A stretch of 64,000 nt of DNA, from NCBI RefSeq assembly GCF_003182095.1, contig NZ_QGTJ01000003.1, forward strand, positions 124,001 through 188,000, in the 5' to 3' direction. The notes below the pieces were generated by a model. That model saw nothing but the letters and a program-made list of their open reading frames with translations, ran no database searches and had not been told where the DNA came from. The stretch is from Plasticicumulans acidivorans (GTDB taxonomy: Bacteria; Pseudomonadota; Gammaproteobacteria; Competibacterales; Competibacteraceae). Both the position numbers and the translations under genes were made by a program. Of this stretch, positions 39,987 through 50,955 are shown piece after piece; position 1 is the first letter of the stretch; each line of letters begins with the position of its first letter.

Positions 39987-40331
39987 TCACATTTGCCTGA
40001 CGATATCGACCGAAATCTCCACCGCCGGAATCGCGCCCCTGTTTTCAAGCCAGTGCACGGTATTCCTGTCTTCGGGCCAACCCACTCCCGGCCCGTAGTC
40101 CGTAGCAACGCCATTTCGATGATCGGTAATCGTGCCTTGCAGTATGTAGACGGTGCCCGGCCGATCTTTATGATCGTGAACCGGGCCAAAGACACCGCCA
40201 AGCTCAATCGTCACCATGCGCATGCGCAGCTGACGCCCGGCCATACCCTCGATTTCCGGGCCAAGATCAAGCGTTGAAAGCAATTCCACGGTCACGCCTT
40301 TCGTCTCAGGGGCCACCTCTTCATTGCTCAT
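39987..40331 (-). CDS. Cupin domain protein
   Basis: A 114-residue single-domain cupin. Motif 1 reads FGPVHDHKDRPGTVYILQGTITDH, where H-D-H supplies two metal ligands and the Glu is replaced; motif 2 is near NTVHWLENRG with the last His. Start MSNEEVA has AGGAGA upstream. The next gene upstream on the same strand ends about 80 bases away. Substrate and metal unknown. Lower-GC composition marks it as part of the island. Confidence 0.85.
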   Translation of the reverse strand: MSNEEVAPETKGVTVELLSTLDLGPEIEGMAGRQLRMRMVTIELGGVFGPVHDHKDRPGTVYILQGTITDHRNGVATDYGPGVGWPEDRNTVHWLENRGAIPAVEISVDIVRQM

Positions 40332-40412
40332 CGTGCTGTCTCCTCTTGTACATCCAAGGACCAAGACATGAGTTAAAGCGCGCTGCGAAACAGCATCAAC
40401 TCGGATGAATGT

Positions 40413-41054
40413 TTAGACAACAGCTGCAACGCTCGCCAAGGCATTGATATCCCCGGAGACGACCAATTCGAGATGCTGCGTGATCGTCTCGATTGGCCAA
40501 TTCCACCATGCCAGCGACTCCAGACGGGCAATGGTGTCAGGATCAAAACGCTGCCTGACTGGTTTGGCAGGGTTGCCACCGACGATGGTGTAGGCAGGGA
40601 CATCTGCGACCACCACCGAGCGGGAAGATACGATAGCGCCATTGCCAATACTCACACCGGGCATGATGAGTACGTCGTAGCCTATCCAGACGTCATTGCC
40701 AATGACGGTGTCACCTTTATAAGACAGCTCACCCGGCTTGGGCATGACCTTTTCCCAACCGTTACCAAAGATCTGAAACGGATAAGTCGAGATACCGGAA
40801 AGTTTATGGTTGGCGCCATTCATTATGAATTTGACACCACGTGCAATTGCACAGAACTTACCGATAATCAGCTTGTCGCCGATGAAGGGGAAGTGGTAAA
40901 GCACATTACGTTCGAAGCCCTCGGAGTCATCGGGATCGTCGTAATAGGTGTAGTCCCCGACAATGATGTTCGGATTACGTACAGTATTCTTGATAAAGCA
41001 AACCTGCGGAAAACCTTCCATTGGATGCTTATTATGTGGATCAGGGCCTGACAA
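40413..41054 (-). CDS. CatB/Vat-type xenobiotic O-acetyltransferase
   Basis: A 213-residue left-handed beta-helix acetyltransferase of the CatB/Vat group. The start is a TTG with AAGGAGA 6 bases upstream. NIIVGDYTYYDDP, FCAIARGVKFIMNGANHKLSGISTYPFQ (catalytic-type His in NGANH) and VIGNDVWIGYDVLIMPGVSIGNGAIVSSRSVV are the hallmark hexapeptide and active-site segments; GNPAKPVRQRF follows. Members acetylate chloramphenicol or streptogramin A. Whether this one gives resistance cannot be judged from sequence. GC content is well below the core, and such genes are common mobile cassette cargo. Confidence 0.92.
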   Translation of the reverse strand: MSGPDPHNKHPMEGFPQVCFIKNTVRNPNIIVGDYTYYDDPDDSEGFERNVLYHFPFIGDKLIIGKFCAIARGVKFIMNGANHKLSGISTYPFQIFGNGWEKVMPKPGELSYKGDTVIGNDVWIGYDVLIMPGVSIGNGAIVSSRSVVVADVPAYTIVGGNPAKPVRQRFDPDTIARLESLAWWNWPIETITQHLELVVSGDINALASVAAVV

Positions 41055-41260
41055 TTTTTTCTCCTTGTTTCCAATCTTCTGCGAAGATCTTCCATACCTG
41101 AGCAGATAATTTTAACGCTCATATACCGTCTGCCAGTGACTTAAGCCACCTGTTCCGATTCGCGCCGGCTCAGTTCAGCTGGATTGCAAAAATCCACGAC
41201 GATATGAATGCCAGCGTTCAGGATATCGGATGCCACAGCCAAAGAAGACTGATTGGCGGC

Positions 41261-41650
41261 TCAGCGATTGGGCGTTACCGAAGAATCGGCCGTAAGCCAG
41301 TAAGGCTCGAAGGTATCCGGGTCGGGGGCGAGCAGGTAGCAGACTGGAGACGCCAGAGTGCTGCCGCCGTTACGCGGGTGTTCATCCGGGCCCAGAGGGC
41401 GCCATGCCGGGTCTCGCCTGAAGCCGTGTATCTCCTTAAGGGAAACGGGATAGTCCGCCAGCACATCCCGCTGGGCCTGACGGAGAGAAAGCCCCGCATT
41501 CAGACCGATGGCGAAGTCGGGTTGCGCCAGCTGCAAAAGATCGTCGACCCAGTGACATACCGGGCATGTATCCGCGGAGCCATAAGCGCGAGTGAAAACG
41601 ATGAAACCACATGCCGGGCAGGTCAATGCGTATGCGGAGGCAGCAGGCAT
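41261..41650 (-). CDS. CPCC-family cysteine-rich protein
   Basis: A 129-residue protein of the CPCC type. Two zinc-knuckle-like pairs are seen (CPACGFIVF and CPVCHWVDD), then LQLAQPDFAIGLNAGLSLRQAQRDVLADYP, the characteristic G-x-N-x-x-SL-x-x-AQ block. GAGGAG precedes the start. Biochemical function unknown; family members are frequent in integron cassettes and toxin-immunity neighbourhoods. No effector is adjacent. Confidence 0.85.
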   Translation of the reverse strand: MPAASAYALTCPACGFIVFTRAYGSADTCPVCHWVDDLLQLAQPDFAIGLNAGLSLRQAQRDVLADYPVSLKEIHGFRRDPAWRPLGPDEHPRNGGSTLASPVCYLLAPDPDTFEPYWLTADSSVTPNR

Positions 41651-41733
41651 AGAGAACTCCTCGCCTAATGAGTAAGGACTCGCCCCGCCGAGGAGATCGG
41701 CAACCGCACAACGGCATCGCCTGCAGACGTCAG

Positions 41734-42357
41734 TCAGGTATTCCGCGCTGATGCAAGGGCATGCTCAAGGTTCTGCCGGGCCTGCGCTTCGTACTGGCGG
41801 TAAAAATGCTCGGTGCCATAAATGGACTGGCGGGCCATGAATTCCTGAAGGATAGCCTTGCGTTTACGCCAAAACAGCCAATCCGGCACCCATGCGTACT
41901 CCTGACGCACCTGCCGTCCATACTCGGCAAACCTTTCCGCAGTGGCGCCAAGAATGGACAGGTCAATATCCACGAGCAAACGCTCATCTGCCGTTTGCGG
42001 CAGGGCCGAATGCCGTGTGGCCATGATGAGCGAGTAGACACGCGCCAAACCTTCCGCCGAATAGCCGGCTGACGCCAGCGCCCTTTTGGCCCAGAGCGCA
42101 CTTTGCTGCTCGTTGTCCTGGCGCTTGACGGCGTAGATCGCGTCGTGAAACCACAACGCCACTTCCACTTCACCAGGATGCTCGGCTCGCCCGAGAACCG
42201 GTTCCAGCTTTTCAAGGCATTCACTCAAATGCTGGAGCGTGTGATACCGGCGATGCGCCTCTCTGTAACAGGCGACCAGTTGCTTGAACAAACCATGTGC
42301 CGGCTCCGTATGCAGCGCCGACCATGCCCTTCGCCATGAGTGTTCAAGTAACTGCAT
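41734..42357 (-). CDS. HD-domain predicted metal-dependent phosphohydrolase
   Basis: A 207-residue cytoplasmic protein. YREAHRRYHTLQHLSECL gives the first His ligands, and ALWFHDAIYAVKRQDNEQQSALWA the HD pair, typical of the small predicted HD phosphohydrolases. The C-terminal Tyr/Phe-rich helices (WRKRKAILQEFMARQSIYGTEHFY) complete the family pattern. AGAGGAAG precedes the start. Substrate unknown. Same strand and spacing style as its island neighbours. Confidence 0.87.
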   Translation of the reverse strand: MQLLEHSWRRAWSALHTEPAHGLFKQLVACYREAHRRYHTLQHLSECLEKLEPVLGRAEHPGEVEVALWFHDAIYAVKRQDNEQQSALWAKRALASAGYSAEGLARVYSLIMATRHSALPQTADERLLVDIDLSILGATAERFAEYGRQVRQEYAWVPDWLFWRKRKAILQEFMARQSIYGTEHFYRQYEAQARQNLEHALASARNT

Positions 42358-42543
42358 TGGCTTCCTCTGCGATTGGGTAGACAGCCATGGTGGGCTCTAT
42401 TCCAACGCTGCCGCGCAACAGCAAATCGAAGGATGGGTATTCCACCCAAGCAGCAAACCGCTCTCCAGACCTCCAACCGCTGCACCGATTGTAAGTTCAG
42501 CGCATTGAGCTCAGCTGCCGCCACAAGCGGTCAGCAACGGCTA

Positions 42544-42942
42544 TTAGCCAGACCAGCGACCAGCCAGCTGCGAGCGAATGACACTGAGCGCTTGTACCAG
42601 CTTCCCGCGCTTACGCGGCGACTTGAGCTCGGCAGGCAGGCGACTGAGCCAATGGCCATTGGGCCCAACCGGCAGGCCGCGACGGGATGACAGCTGCCGT
42701 GAAGTGGGAAGTGGCTTACGTGACAAGACCTCGATGAAATGATCCAGCTGGGCCAAGGCACTGAACTGAAGCTCATGCGATTCGAACTCCACGCGGAGGA
42801 AGGCATAACCGAGATGCGGAATAGCGACGGGAGCTGGCGGATCGCATAAGCCCGTTGTCCCCGGGACAGACACGTGCACCCAAAACGCCATCGGCGCAGT
42901 TCGCCAGTCCTTCTCGTACGTAAAACGGAACGCAAGCTTCAT
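42544..42942 (-). CDS. Hypothetical protein
   Basis: Unrecognised 132-residue protein. The first half has a strand-rich pattern (MKLAFRFTYEKDWRTAPMAFWVHVSVPG; LGYAFLRVEFESHELQFSALAQLDHFIEVLS), the second is basic (RKPLPTSRQL; LKSPRKRGKLVQAL) and could bind nucleic acid. Lower GC than the core. Stands alone with 140-190 base gaps on each side, as do the other island genes. No function can be proposed. Confidence 0.6.
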   Translation of the reverse strand: MKLAFRFTYEKDWRTAPMAFWVHVSVPGTTGLCDPPAPVAIPHLGYAFLRVEFESHELQFSALAQLDHFIEVLSRKPLPTSRQLSSRRGLPVGPNGHWLSRLPAELKSPRKRGKLVQALSVIRSQLAGRWSG

Positions 42943-43086
42943 TTAGGCCCGACGTTCAGCTCAATGGAGATTCCACCGGCAAGCTTTTCCAGCTGACGGA
43001 ATGTCCAAACCGAAAGCCACCGGCGGCAAAAGCAAAGCGACAAAGGAGCGACGCTTTCTCCGTCTGAGGAAATGCGCCTCATTAGA

Positions 43087-43545
43087 CTATTTTTCACTTA
43101 GCGGTTCACCAAGCAGATCACCCCAGCCGAAAACCATTAGAGCATAATTAAGCACTGGTATCGCCTGAGCTTTGTCACCGGGCGCGGCCTCGAACTCGGA
43201 TCGAAGTACTTCAGCAAGCCATCGCCCCAGTACCGTGTCATCAGGAAGCTCTGCCTCAAAAGCGAGGACATATAATGAATCAGACCAGAGATCGAACATA
43301 ATTGGAGCCAGCGCTGCAGCGATCTGCACAGACTCAGTGGCTGCGGCTCGTCCTGCACGCCCCCAGGAAATTCGATGTATCTCGAAGCCCGCGGTTTGCG
43401 CCTCGAATGTCAGGGGTGACGGGTCTGGTACGAAGACAAATGTTCGCTTGGCAGAAACATCAGCAGCGTTGTTGATGGCACCCAGCTTTTTTTCAAGCTG
43501 GGTGAATAGACCGGACACACGACAATCGCGTTCTTCAGCGCTCAT
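43087..43545 (-). CDS. Hypothetical protein
   Basis: Unrecognised 152-residue soluble acidic protein. It has a short N-terminal helix (LFTQLEKKLGAINNAAD), a strand region (TFVFVPDPSPLTFEAQTAGFEIHRISWG) and helical C-terminal half (DTVLGRWLAEVLRSEF; VLNYALMVFGWGDLLG). First gene of the minus-strand island array. No motif was recognised. Confidence 0.6.
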   Translation of the reverse strand: MSAEERDCRVSGLFTQLEKKLGAINNAADVSAKRTFVFVPDPSPLTFEAQTAGFEIHRISWGRAGRAAATESVQIAAALAPIMFDLWSDSLYVLAFEAELPDDTVLGRWLAEVLRSEFEAAPGDKAQAIPVLNYALMVFGWGDLLGEPLSEK

Positions 43546-43969
43546 GCCATTCGAGCCAGAATGGTGTGCTTTTCTCCCTCACCCCGACCTCAAAATTTCC
43601 TTGGCGTTTGCCTCGTGACACAATACATGCTGGACGCCGACAATTCGGCCATTAACCCATAAACAGATTTTTAAATTATAAGAGTAATCATACCTTCCAT
43701 CTCATAAGAGAACATATTTCCTCAAAAAACAATTACCCTAACGTCAAGCGCTATTTAGTTATCAGAAATCACATACCAACCAGGCACCGCTGAAGCCCAC
43801 GGCTTTTACCCGCAACCGTTGTCTGCTGCCAGCACGGCGGGTCACTTTCCAGTTCACAGTACGCGCGCCCGGCAAAAGCGCGCTCCGTCAAGACAGGTCC
43901 GGCACCAGACATGCGCCTTGCCGAATTTCATCCAACGTACCAGGTGACTTAACCAAACGGCATTACCCT
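43546..43969. other. AT-rich gene-free right border of the island
   Basis: 424 bases with no gene seen. Positions about 43620-43770 are strongly AT-rich, probably carrying the promoter of the minus-strand array; the rest is intermediate in GC. No att site, tRNA or repeat was recognised. Confidence 0.5.
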
Positions 43970-44950
43970 TCACTCCTCACACAAACGCCGCCGCGCCGCT
44001 GCGTACTCGCCGGCCAGCTGCTCGATCAGTTCGGCGCAGGGCAGGACCGTGTCGATGCTGCCGACGCCCTGGCCGGCGCCCCAGATGTCGCGCCAGGCTT
44101 TGGCGGCGCTGCTGTCGAAGTTCATGGTGCTTTTGTCGCGTGCGGGCAGTGCGGCCGGGTCGAGGCCGGCGGCGCGGATGCTGGCGGCGAGGTAGTTGCC
44201 GAGCACGCCGGTGAAGTAGTCGGTGTAGACCACCTCGCTCGCCGTGGCGTCGACCAGCGCCTGTTTGTAGGCGGCGCTGGCGTTGGCTTCGGCGGTGGCG
44301 ATGAAGCGGGTGCCGATGTAGGCGAGATCGGCGCCCAGTGCCTGGGCGGCGAGGATGTGTTCGCCGCGGCTGATGGCGCCGGACAGGGCGATCGGCCCGT
44401 CCCAGAAGCGGCGCACCTCGGCGACCAGCGCGAACGGGCTGAGCGTGCCGGCATGGCCGCCGGCACCGGCGCAGACCAGGATCAGGCCGTCGACGCCGGC
44501 GGCAAGCGCGCGCTCGGCGTGGCGCACGCTGATGACGTCGTGGAACACCAGCCCGCCGTAGGCGTGCACCGCCGGCACGATCTCGTCGGGCGCGCGCAGG
44601 CTGGTGATGATCAGCGGCACGCGGGCGCGGATGCAGACGTCGAGGTCGTGATCGAGCCGGGTGTTGCTGGCGTGGATGATCTGATTGACGGCGAACGGCG
44701 CGATCGGCCGTGCCGGGTCGGCGGCGCGGGCGGCGGCCAGCGCCCGCTGGATGGTCTCGATCCAGGCTTCCAACTGTTCCTGCGGCCGTGCGTTCAGCGC
44801 CGGAAAGGCACCGACCAGGCCGCCGAGGCATTGCGCGATCACCAGCTGCGGGTTGGAGACGATGAACATCGGCGCGCAGATCGCCGGCAGGCGCAGGTTC
44901 TCGCGCAGCACGGACGGCAGGCGTCCGGCGGGTGTGCGGGGGGCGGGCAT
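43970..44950 (-). CDS. Nitronate monooxygenase (2-nitropropane dioxygenase family)
   Basis: A 326-residue FMN-dependent TIM-barrel enzyme. LPAICAPMFIVSNPQLVIAQC is the N-terminal FMN region; VCAGAGGHAGTLSPFALVAEVR contains the conserved catalytic-type His and phosphate-binding turn; LGADLAYIGTRFIATAEA is the standard GTRF motif. Oxidises alkyl nitronates or related carbanions. It is 3 bases downstream of the acyl-CoA ligase gene, so both are likely co-transcribed; a detoxifying role beside beta-oxidation is plausible. Confidence 0.92.
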   Translation of the reverse strand: MPAPRTPAGRLPSVLRENLRLPAICAPMFIVSNPQLVIAQCLGGLVGAFPALNARPQEQLEAWIETIQRALAAARAADPARPIAPFAVNQIIHASNTRLDHDLDVCIRARVPLIITSLRAPDEIVPAVHAYGGLVFHDVISVRHAERALAAGVDGLILVCAGAGGHAGTLSPFALVAEVRRFWDGPIALSGAISRGEHILAAQALGADLAYIGTRFIATAEANASAAYKQALVDATASEVVYTDYFTGVLGNYLAASIRAAGLDPAALPARDKSTMNFDSSAAKAWRDIWGAGQGVGSIDTVLPCAELIEQLAGEYAAARRRLCEE

Positions 44951-44953
44951 GCT

Positions 44954-46609
44954 TCAGCGTTCCTCCTTCAGGGCGCGGCGCAGGATCTTGCCGACGTTGC
45001 TGCGCGGCAGCGCGTCGCGGAACTCGATATGCCGCGGCACCTTGTAGGCGGTCAGCCGCTCGCGGCAGTGCTGCAGCAGGGCCTCGGCGCTGAGCTGCGG
45101 ATCGCGGCGCACGACGAAGATCTTCACCGCCTCGCCGCAGCGCTCATCGGCGACGCCGACCGCGGCGACCTCGGCCACCCCGGGATGCGACATCACCACC
45201 TCCTCGACCTCGTTCGGGTAGACGTTGAAGCCGGACACCAGGATCAGGTCCTTCTTGCGGTCGACCAGATAGAGGAAGCCCTCGGCATCGACATAGCCGA
45301 CGTCGCCGGTGCGCAGAAAACCATCGGCGTACATCACCTGCGCGGTCTCCGTCAGCCGCTGCCAGTAGCCGGCCATCACCTGCGGACCACGCACGCACAG
45401 CTCACCGGCGGCGCCGACGCCGAGTTCGTCGCCCTGCTCGTCACGGATCGAGATCTCGGTCGACGGCAGCGGCAGGCCGATCGACGCGGCGCGCGGCGCC
45501 TGCGGCAGGTTGATCGCCACCGCCGGCGAAGCCTCGGTCAGCCCGTAGGCCTGCGTCAGCGCACAGCCGGTGAGCTGCTGCCAGCGCTCGGCGACCGGCC
45601 CCTGCACCGCCATGCCGCCGCCGAGCGTCAGCCGCAGCGTGGAAAAATCGAGCTGCGCAAAACCCGGGTGGTTCAGCAGCGCGTTGAACAGCGTGTTGAC
45701 GCCGCTGATCGCCGTGAAGCGCTCGCGCGCCAGCGCCCGCACCAGACCGTCGAGGTCGCGCGGATTGGCGATCAGCAGGTTCTGCGCGCCCAGGTGCAGG
45801 AACAGCAGGCAGTTCGCCATCAGCGCGAACACGTGATAAAGCGGCAGCGCGGTGACGACCCGCTCGCCGCCCGGCTGCAGCTGCGAGCCGACCCAGGCCT
45901 GCGCCTGCAGCACGTTGGCGATCATATTGCGGTGCGTCAGCATCGCCCCCTTGGCGATGCCGGTGGTGCCGCCGGTGTACTGCAGAAAGGCCAGATGCTG
46001 CGGCGCCACCGCTACCGGCGTAAAGCGCGGCCCGCGCGCCGCCAGCAGCGTCGACAGGCGCTGCGCCTGCGGCAGCGACCAGGCCGGCACCTGCTTTTGC
46101 AGGTAGCGGGTGGCGACGTTGGTCAGCGTGCCCCGCAGCGGGCCGAGCAGATCACCGAGCGCGCTGACGACCACCCACCGCGGCCGCGCGGCGGCGGCCA
46201 CCTGCTGCAGCGTGTGTGCGCAGTGCTCGACGAGGACGATGACCTCGGCACCGGCATCGCTGAGCTGATGTTCCAGCTCGCGCGGCGTGTACAGCGGATT
46301 GCAGTTGACCACGCAGCAGCCGGCGCGCAGCGCACCGAACAGGCACACCGGATACTGCAGCAGGTTCGGCAGCATCAGCGCCACCCGCGCACCGCGCGCC
46401 ACGCCCTGAGCCTGCAGCCAGGCGGCGAAGCGCGCCGACAACACGTCGAGTTCGCGATAACTCAGCCGCGCGCCGAAGCTCCGGTAGGCGGTCTGTTCGG
46501 CGTAGCGGCGCACGGCCGCCTCGAACAACGCCACCAGCGTCGGCGGCTCGCTCAGGTCGACCGTCGCCGGTACGCCGGCGGGATAACGCTGCAACCAGAT
46601 CGGTTCCAT
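44954..46609 (-). CDS. Long-chain fatty acyl-CoA ligase (FadD-like)
   Basis: A 551-residue adenylate-forming enzyme. AMP-binding motif YTGGTTGIAKGAMLTHRN, then QAYGLTEASPAV, GYWQRLTETAQVM, GFLRTGDVGYVDAEGFLYLVDRKKDLILVSGFNVYPNEVEEV and the C-terminal catalytic lysine in RSNVGKILRR. It activates fatty acids to acyl-CoA for the FadE/FadB/thiolase set in this block. Start MEPIWLQRY has GGAG 8 bases upstream; the frame is open 240 codons further but overlaps the next gene. Size and motifs match E. coli FadD (561). Confidence 0.93.
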   Translation of the reverse strand: MEPIWLQRYPAGVPATVDLSEPPTLVALFEAAVRRYAEQTAYRSFGARLSYRELDVLSARFAAWLQAQGVARGARVALMLPNLLQYPVCLFGALRAGCCVVNCNPLYTPRELEHQLSDAGAEVIVLVEHCAHTLQQVAAAARPRWVVVSALGDLLGPLRGTLTNVATRYLQKQVPAWSLPQAQRLSTLLAARGPRFTPVAVAPQHLAFLQYTGGTTGIAKGAMLTHRNMIANVLQAQAWVGSQLQPGGERVVTALPLYHVFALMANCLLFLHLGAQNLLIANPRDLDGLVRALARERFTAISGVNTLFNALLNHPGFAQLDFSTLRLTLGGGMAVQGPVAERWQQLTGCALTQAYGLTEASPAVAINLPQAPRAASIGLPLPSTEISIRDEQGDELGVGAAGELCVRGPQVMAGYWQRLTETAQVMYADGFLRTGDVGYVDAEGFLYLVDRKKDLILVSGFNVYPNEVEEVVMSHPGVAEVAAVGVADERCGEAVKIFVVRRDPQLSAEALLQHCRERLTAYKVPRHIEFRDALPRSNVGKILRRALKEER

Positions 46610-46611
46610 CC

Positions 46612-47196
46612 TCACTCTCCTTTGCCACCGAGCAGCGCGCGTTTGAGCGCGCTGTCGACCGGGTGTGCGCCGAGCCAGATCGACAGCAGCGCGCGGGCGA
46701 AGGCGGCGTCGTCGAGACGGCCCTGGCGCTGTTCGTTGACGCTGATGGTCACGCCGCGGGCATCGACATCGAGCGTGATGCGATCGCCGCTGGCGGCTTT
46801 GCCGACGCGGCGGAAGATCTCGTCGAGCTCGGCGATGCGCGGCGCGAATCCGGCCAGCTCGGCGGCCGTCAGATTGGCGCGCAGCCCGCTTTCCAGCGCC
46901 GCAAACAACGTGTCGGCATCGAGTTCGCGCAGCATGCGCAACTCGATGCGCCGCGGCTCGCGGCTGTCGAGCACGCGCACGGCCTCGTCGCTCGGCTGCG
47001 ACAGGTAGAGGCCGGCGACGTAGACCTTGAACAGAAAGCGCGTGCGTATGCCGGCGCCGTTGAGGATCAGCGTGCGGCCGTCGAGCGACACGGTCGGCGC
47101 CAGCGTCACTCCGGCCAGCTCGGCGGGCAGGGCCGAGGGCAGCGCGACGGCCAGCAGCGCGCCCAGCAGCAGACTGCGCAGCCTGCACGGACGCAT
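46612..47196 (-). CDS. Chalcone-isomerase-like exported protein
   Basis: A 194-residue protein with signal peptide (LRSLLLGALLAVALPSALPAELAG) followed by a chalcone-isomerase-like domain: LAPTVSLDGRTLILNGAGIRTRFLFKVYVAGLYLSQPSDEAVRVLDSREPRRIELRMLRELDADTL. Bacterial members are not flavonoid enzymes; the fold binds fatty acids, which suits the surrounding beta-oxidation genes. It lies between the thiolase and the acyl-CoA ligase with very short gaps. Confidence 0.85.
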   Translation of the reverse strand: MRPCRLRSLLLGALLAVALPSALPAELAGVTLAPTVSLDGRTLILNGAGIRTRFLFKVYVAGLYLSQPSDEAVRVLDSREPRRIELRMLRELDADTLFAALESGLRANLTAAELAGFAPRIAELDEIFRRVGKAASGDRITLDVDARGVTISVNEQRQGRLDDAAFARALLSIWLGAHPVDSALKRALLGGKGE

Positions 47197-47201
47197 GGCG
47201 C

Positions 47202-48398
47202 TCACAGCCGCTCGAACAGGCCGGCGGCGCCCATGCCGGTGCCGACGCACATGCTGACCAGACCGTAACGACCCTGCGTGCGCTGCAGGCCGTGCAGCAG
47301 CGTCGCCGTGCGGATGGCGCCGGTGGCACCGAGCGGGTGGCCGAGGGCGATGGCGCCGCCGTGCGGATTGACGCGCGCCGGATCGAGGCCGAGCTCGCGG
47401 ATCACCGCCAGCGCCTGCGCGGCGAAGGCTTCGTTGAGCTCGATCCAGTCGATGTCATCGAGGCGCACGCCGCTGCGGCCGAGCAGCGGCGGAATCGCCA
47501 CCAGCGGGCCGATGCCCATCACCTCCGGCGCCACACCGGCGACCGTGTAATCGACGAAGCGCGCCAGCGGCGTCAGGTTTTCCGCGCGCAGCACGCGCTC
47601 GCTGACCAGCAGCACCGCGGCGGCGCCGTCGGACATCTGCGAGCTGTTGCCGGCGGTCACCGAACCGCCGGCGGCAAACACCGGCTTGAGCCTGGCCAGT
47701 GCCTCGATGCGGCTGTCGGCACGCGGCCCCTCGTCGCTGTCGACCCAGCGCTCACCGAGGCGCACCACCCCGCTCGCCGCGTCGGCGGCGCGCGTGCGCA
47801 CGCAATACGGGCTGATCTCCGCCGCGAACGCGCCGCTGCTCTGTGCGGCGATGGCGCGGCGGTGCGATTCGGCGGCGAACGCGTCCTGATCCTCGCGCGC
47901 AACCTGCCAGCGCCCGGCGACCTTCTCCGCGGTCAGGCCCATGCCGTAGGCGATATCGAGGTGCTCGCTGCCGAACACCGCCGGATTGAACGCCAGCTTG
48001 TTGCCGGTGATCTGCGGCATGCAGCTCATCGATTCGGTGCCGGCAGCGAGCATCACCTCGGCGGCACCGAGCTGGATACGCGCCGCGGCATCGGCCACCG
48101 CCTGCAGCCCCGAGGCGCAGAAGCGGTTGACGGTGACGCCGGGCACGCTGTCCGGCAGCCCGGCGAGCAAAGCAGCGATGCGGGCGACGTTCATGCCCTG
48201 CTCGGCCTCCGGCATCGCGCAGCCGACGATGACATCGCCGATGCGTGCCGGGTCGAGCTGCGGCACCTGAGCGAGGACGCGCGCCAGCACATGCGCCAGC
48301 AGATCATCCGGGCGGGTATGGGCAAACGCCCCCTTGCGCTTGCCGACCGGCGTGCGTGTCGCGGCGACGATGTAGGCATCCTGAAGCTGACGGGACAT
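47202..48398 (-). CDS. Acetyl-CoA acyltransferase (thiolase)
   Basis: A 398-residue thiolase of the FadA/FadI type, cleaving 3-ketoacyl-CoA in the last step of beta-oxidation. The acylated cysteine is Cys94 in NRFCASGLQAV; NPHGGAIALGHPLGATGA holds the catalytic His and SMCVGTGMGAAGLFERL the second Cys. Start MSRQLQDAY has AGGAG upstream; 106 further open codons reach into the next gene and are rejected. About 140 bases separate it from the dehydrogenase/hydratase gene upstream. Confidence 0.95.
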   Translation of the reverse strand: MSRQLQDAYIVAATRTPVGKRKGAFAHTRPDDLLAHVLARVLAQVPQLDPARIGDVIVGCAMPEAEQGMNVARIAALLAGLPDSVPGVTVNRFCASGLQAVADAAARIQLGAAEVMLAAGTESMSCMPQITGNKLAFNPAVFGSEHLDIAYGMGLTAEKVAGRWQVAREDQDAFAAESHRRAIAAQSSGAFAAEISPYCVRTRAADAASGVVRLGERWVDSDEGPRADSRIEALARLKPVFAAGGSVTAGNSSQMSDGAAAVLLVSERVLRAENLTPLARFVDYTVAGVAPEVMGIGPLVAIPPLLGRSGVRLDDIDWIELNEAFAAQALAVIRELGLDPARVNPHGGAIALGHPLGATGAIRTATLLHGLQRTQGRYGLVSMCVGTGMGAAGLFERL

Positions 48399-48537
48399 GG
48401 CGGACTCCTGCATATGGGTGGCTTCCCGCCCCCGACCCCGCGCCCTGCGGGCGAAGGGCACGCGAAAAAGCGTTTGCCGGCCGTGGCCCGGACGGCACGG
48501 GGCCGGTTTGCCCCGCCGCCGGACGGGCTGCCGGCCT

Positions 48538-50934
<2,397 letters not shown>

Positions 50935-50955
50935 GGCAGTTCCCGGCGTCTCGGC

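Noticed and set aside
39400-43700. A proven integron or CALIN array
   Set aside because: No integrase and no pair of GTTRRRY/RYYYAAC cores that I could align confidently; kept only as a hypothesis.
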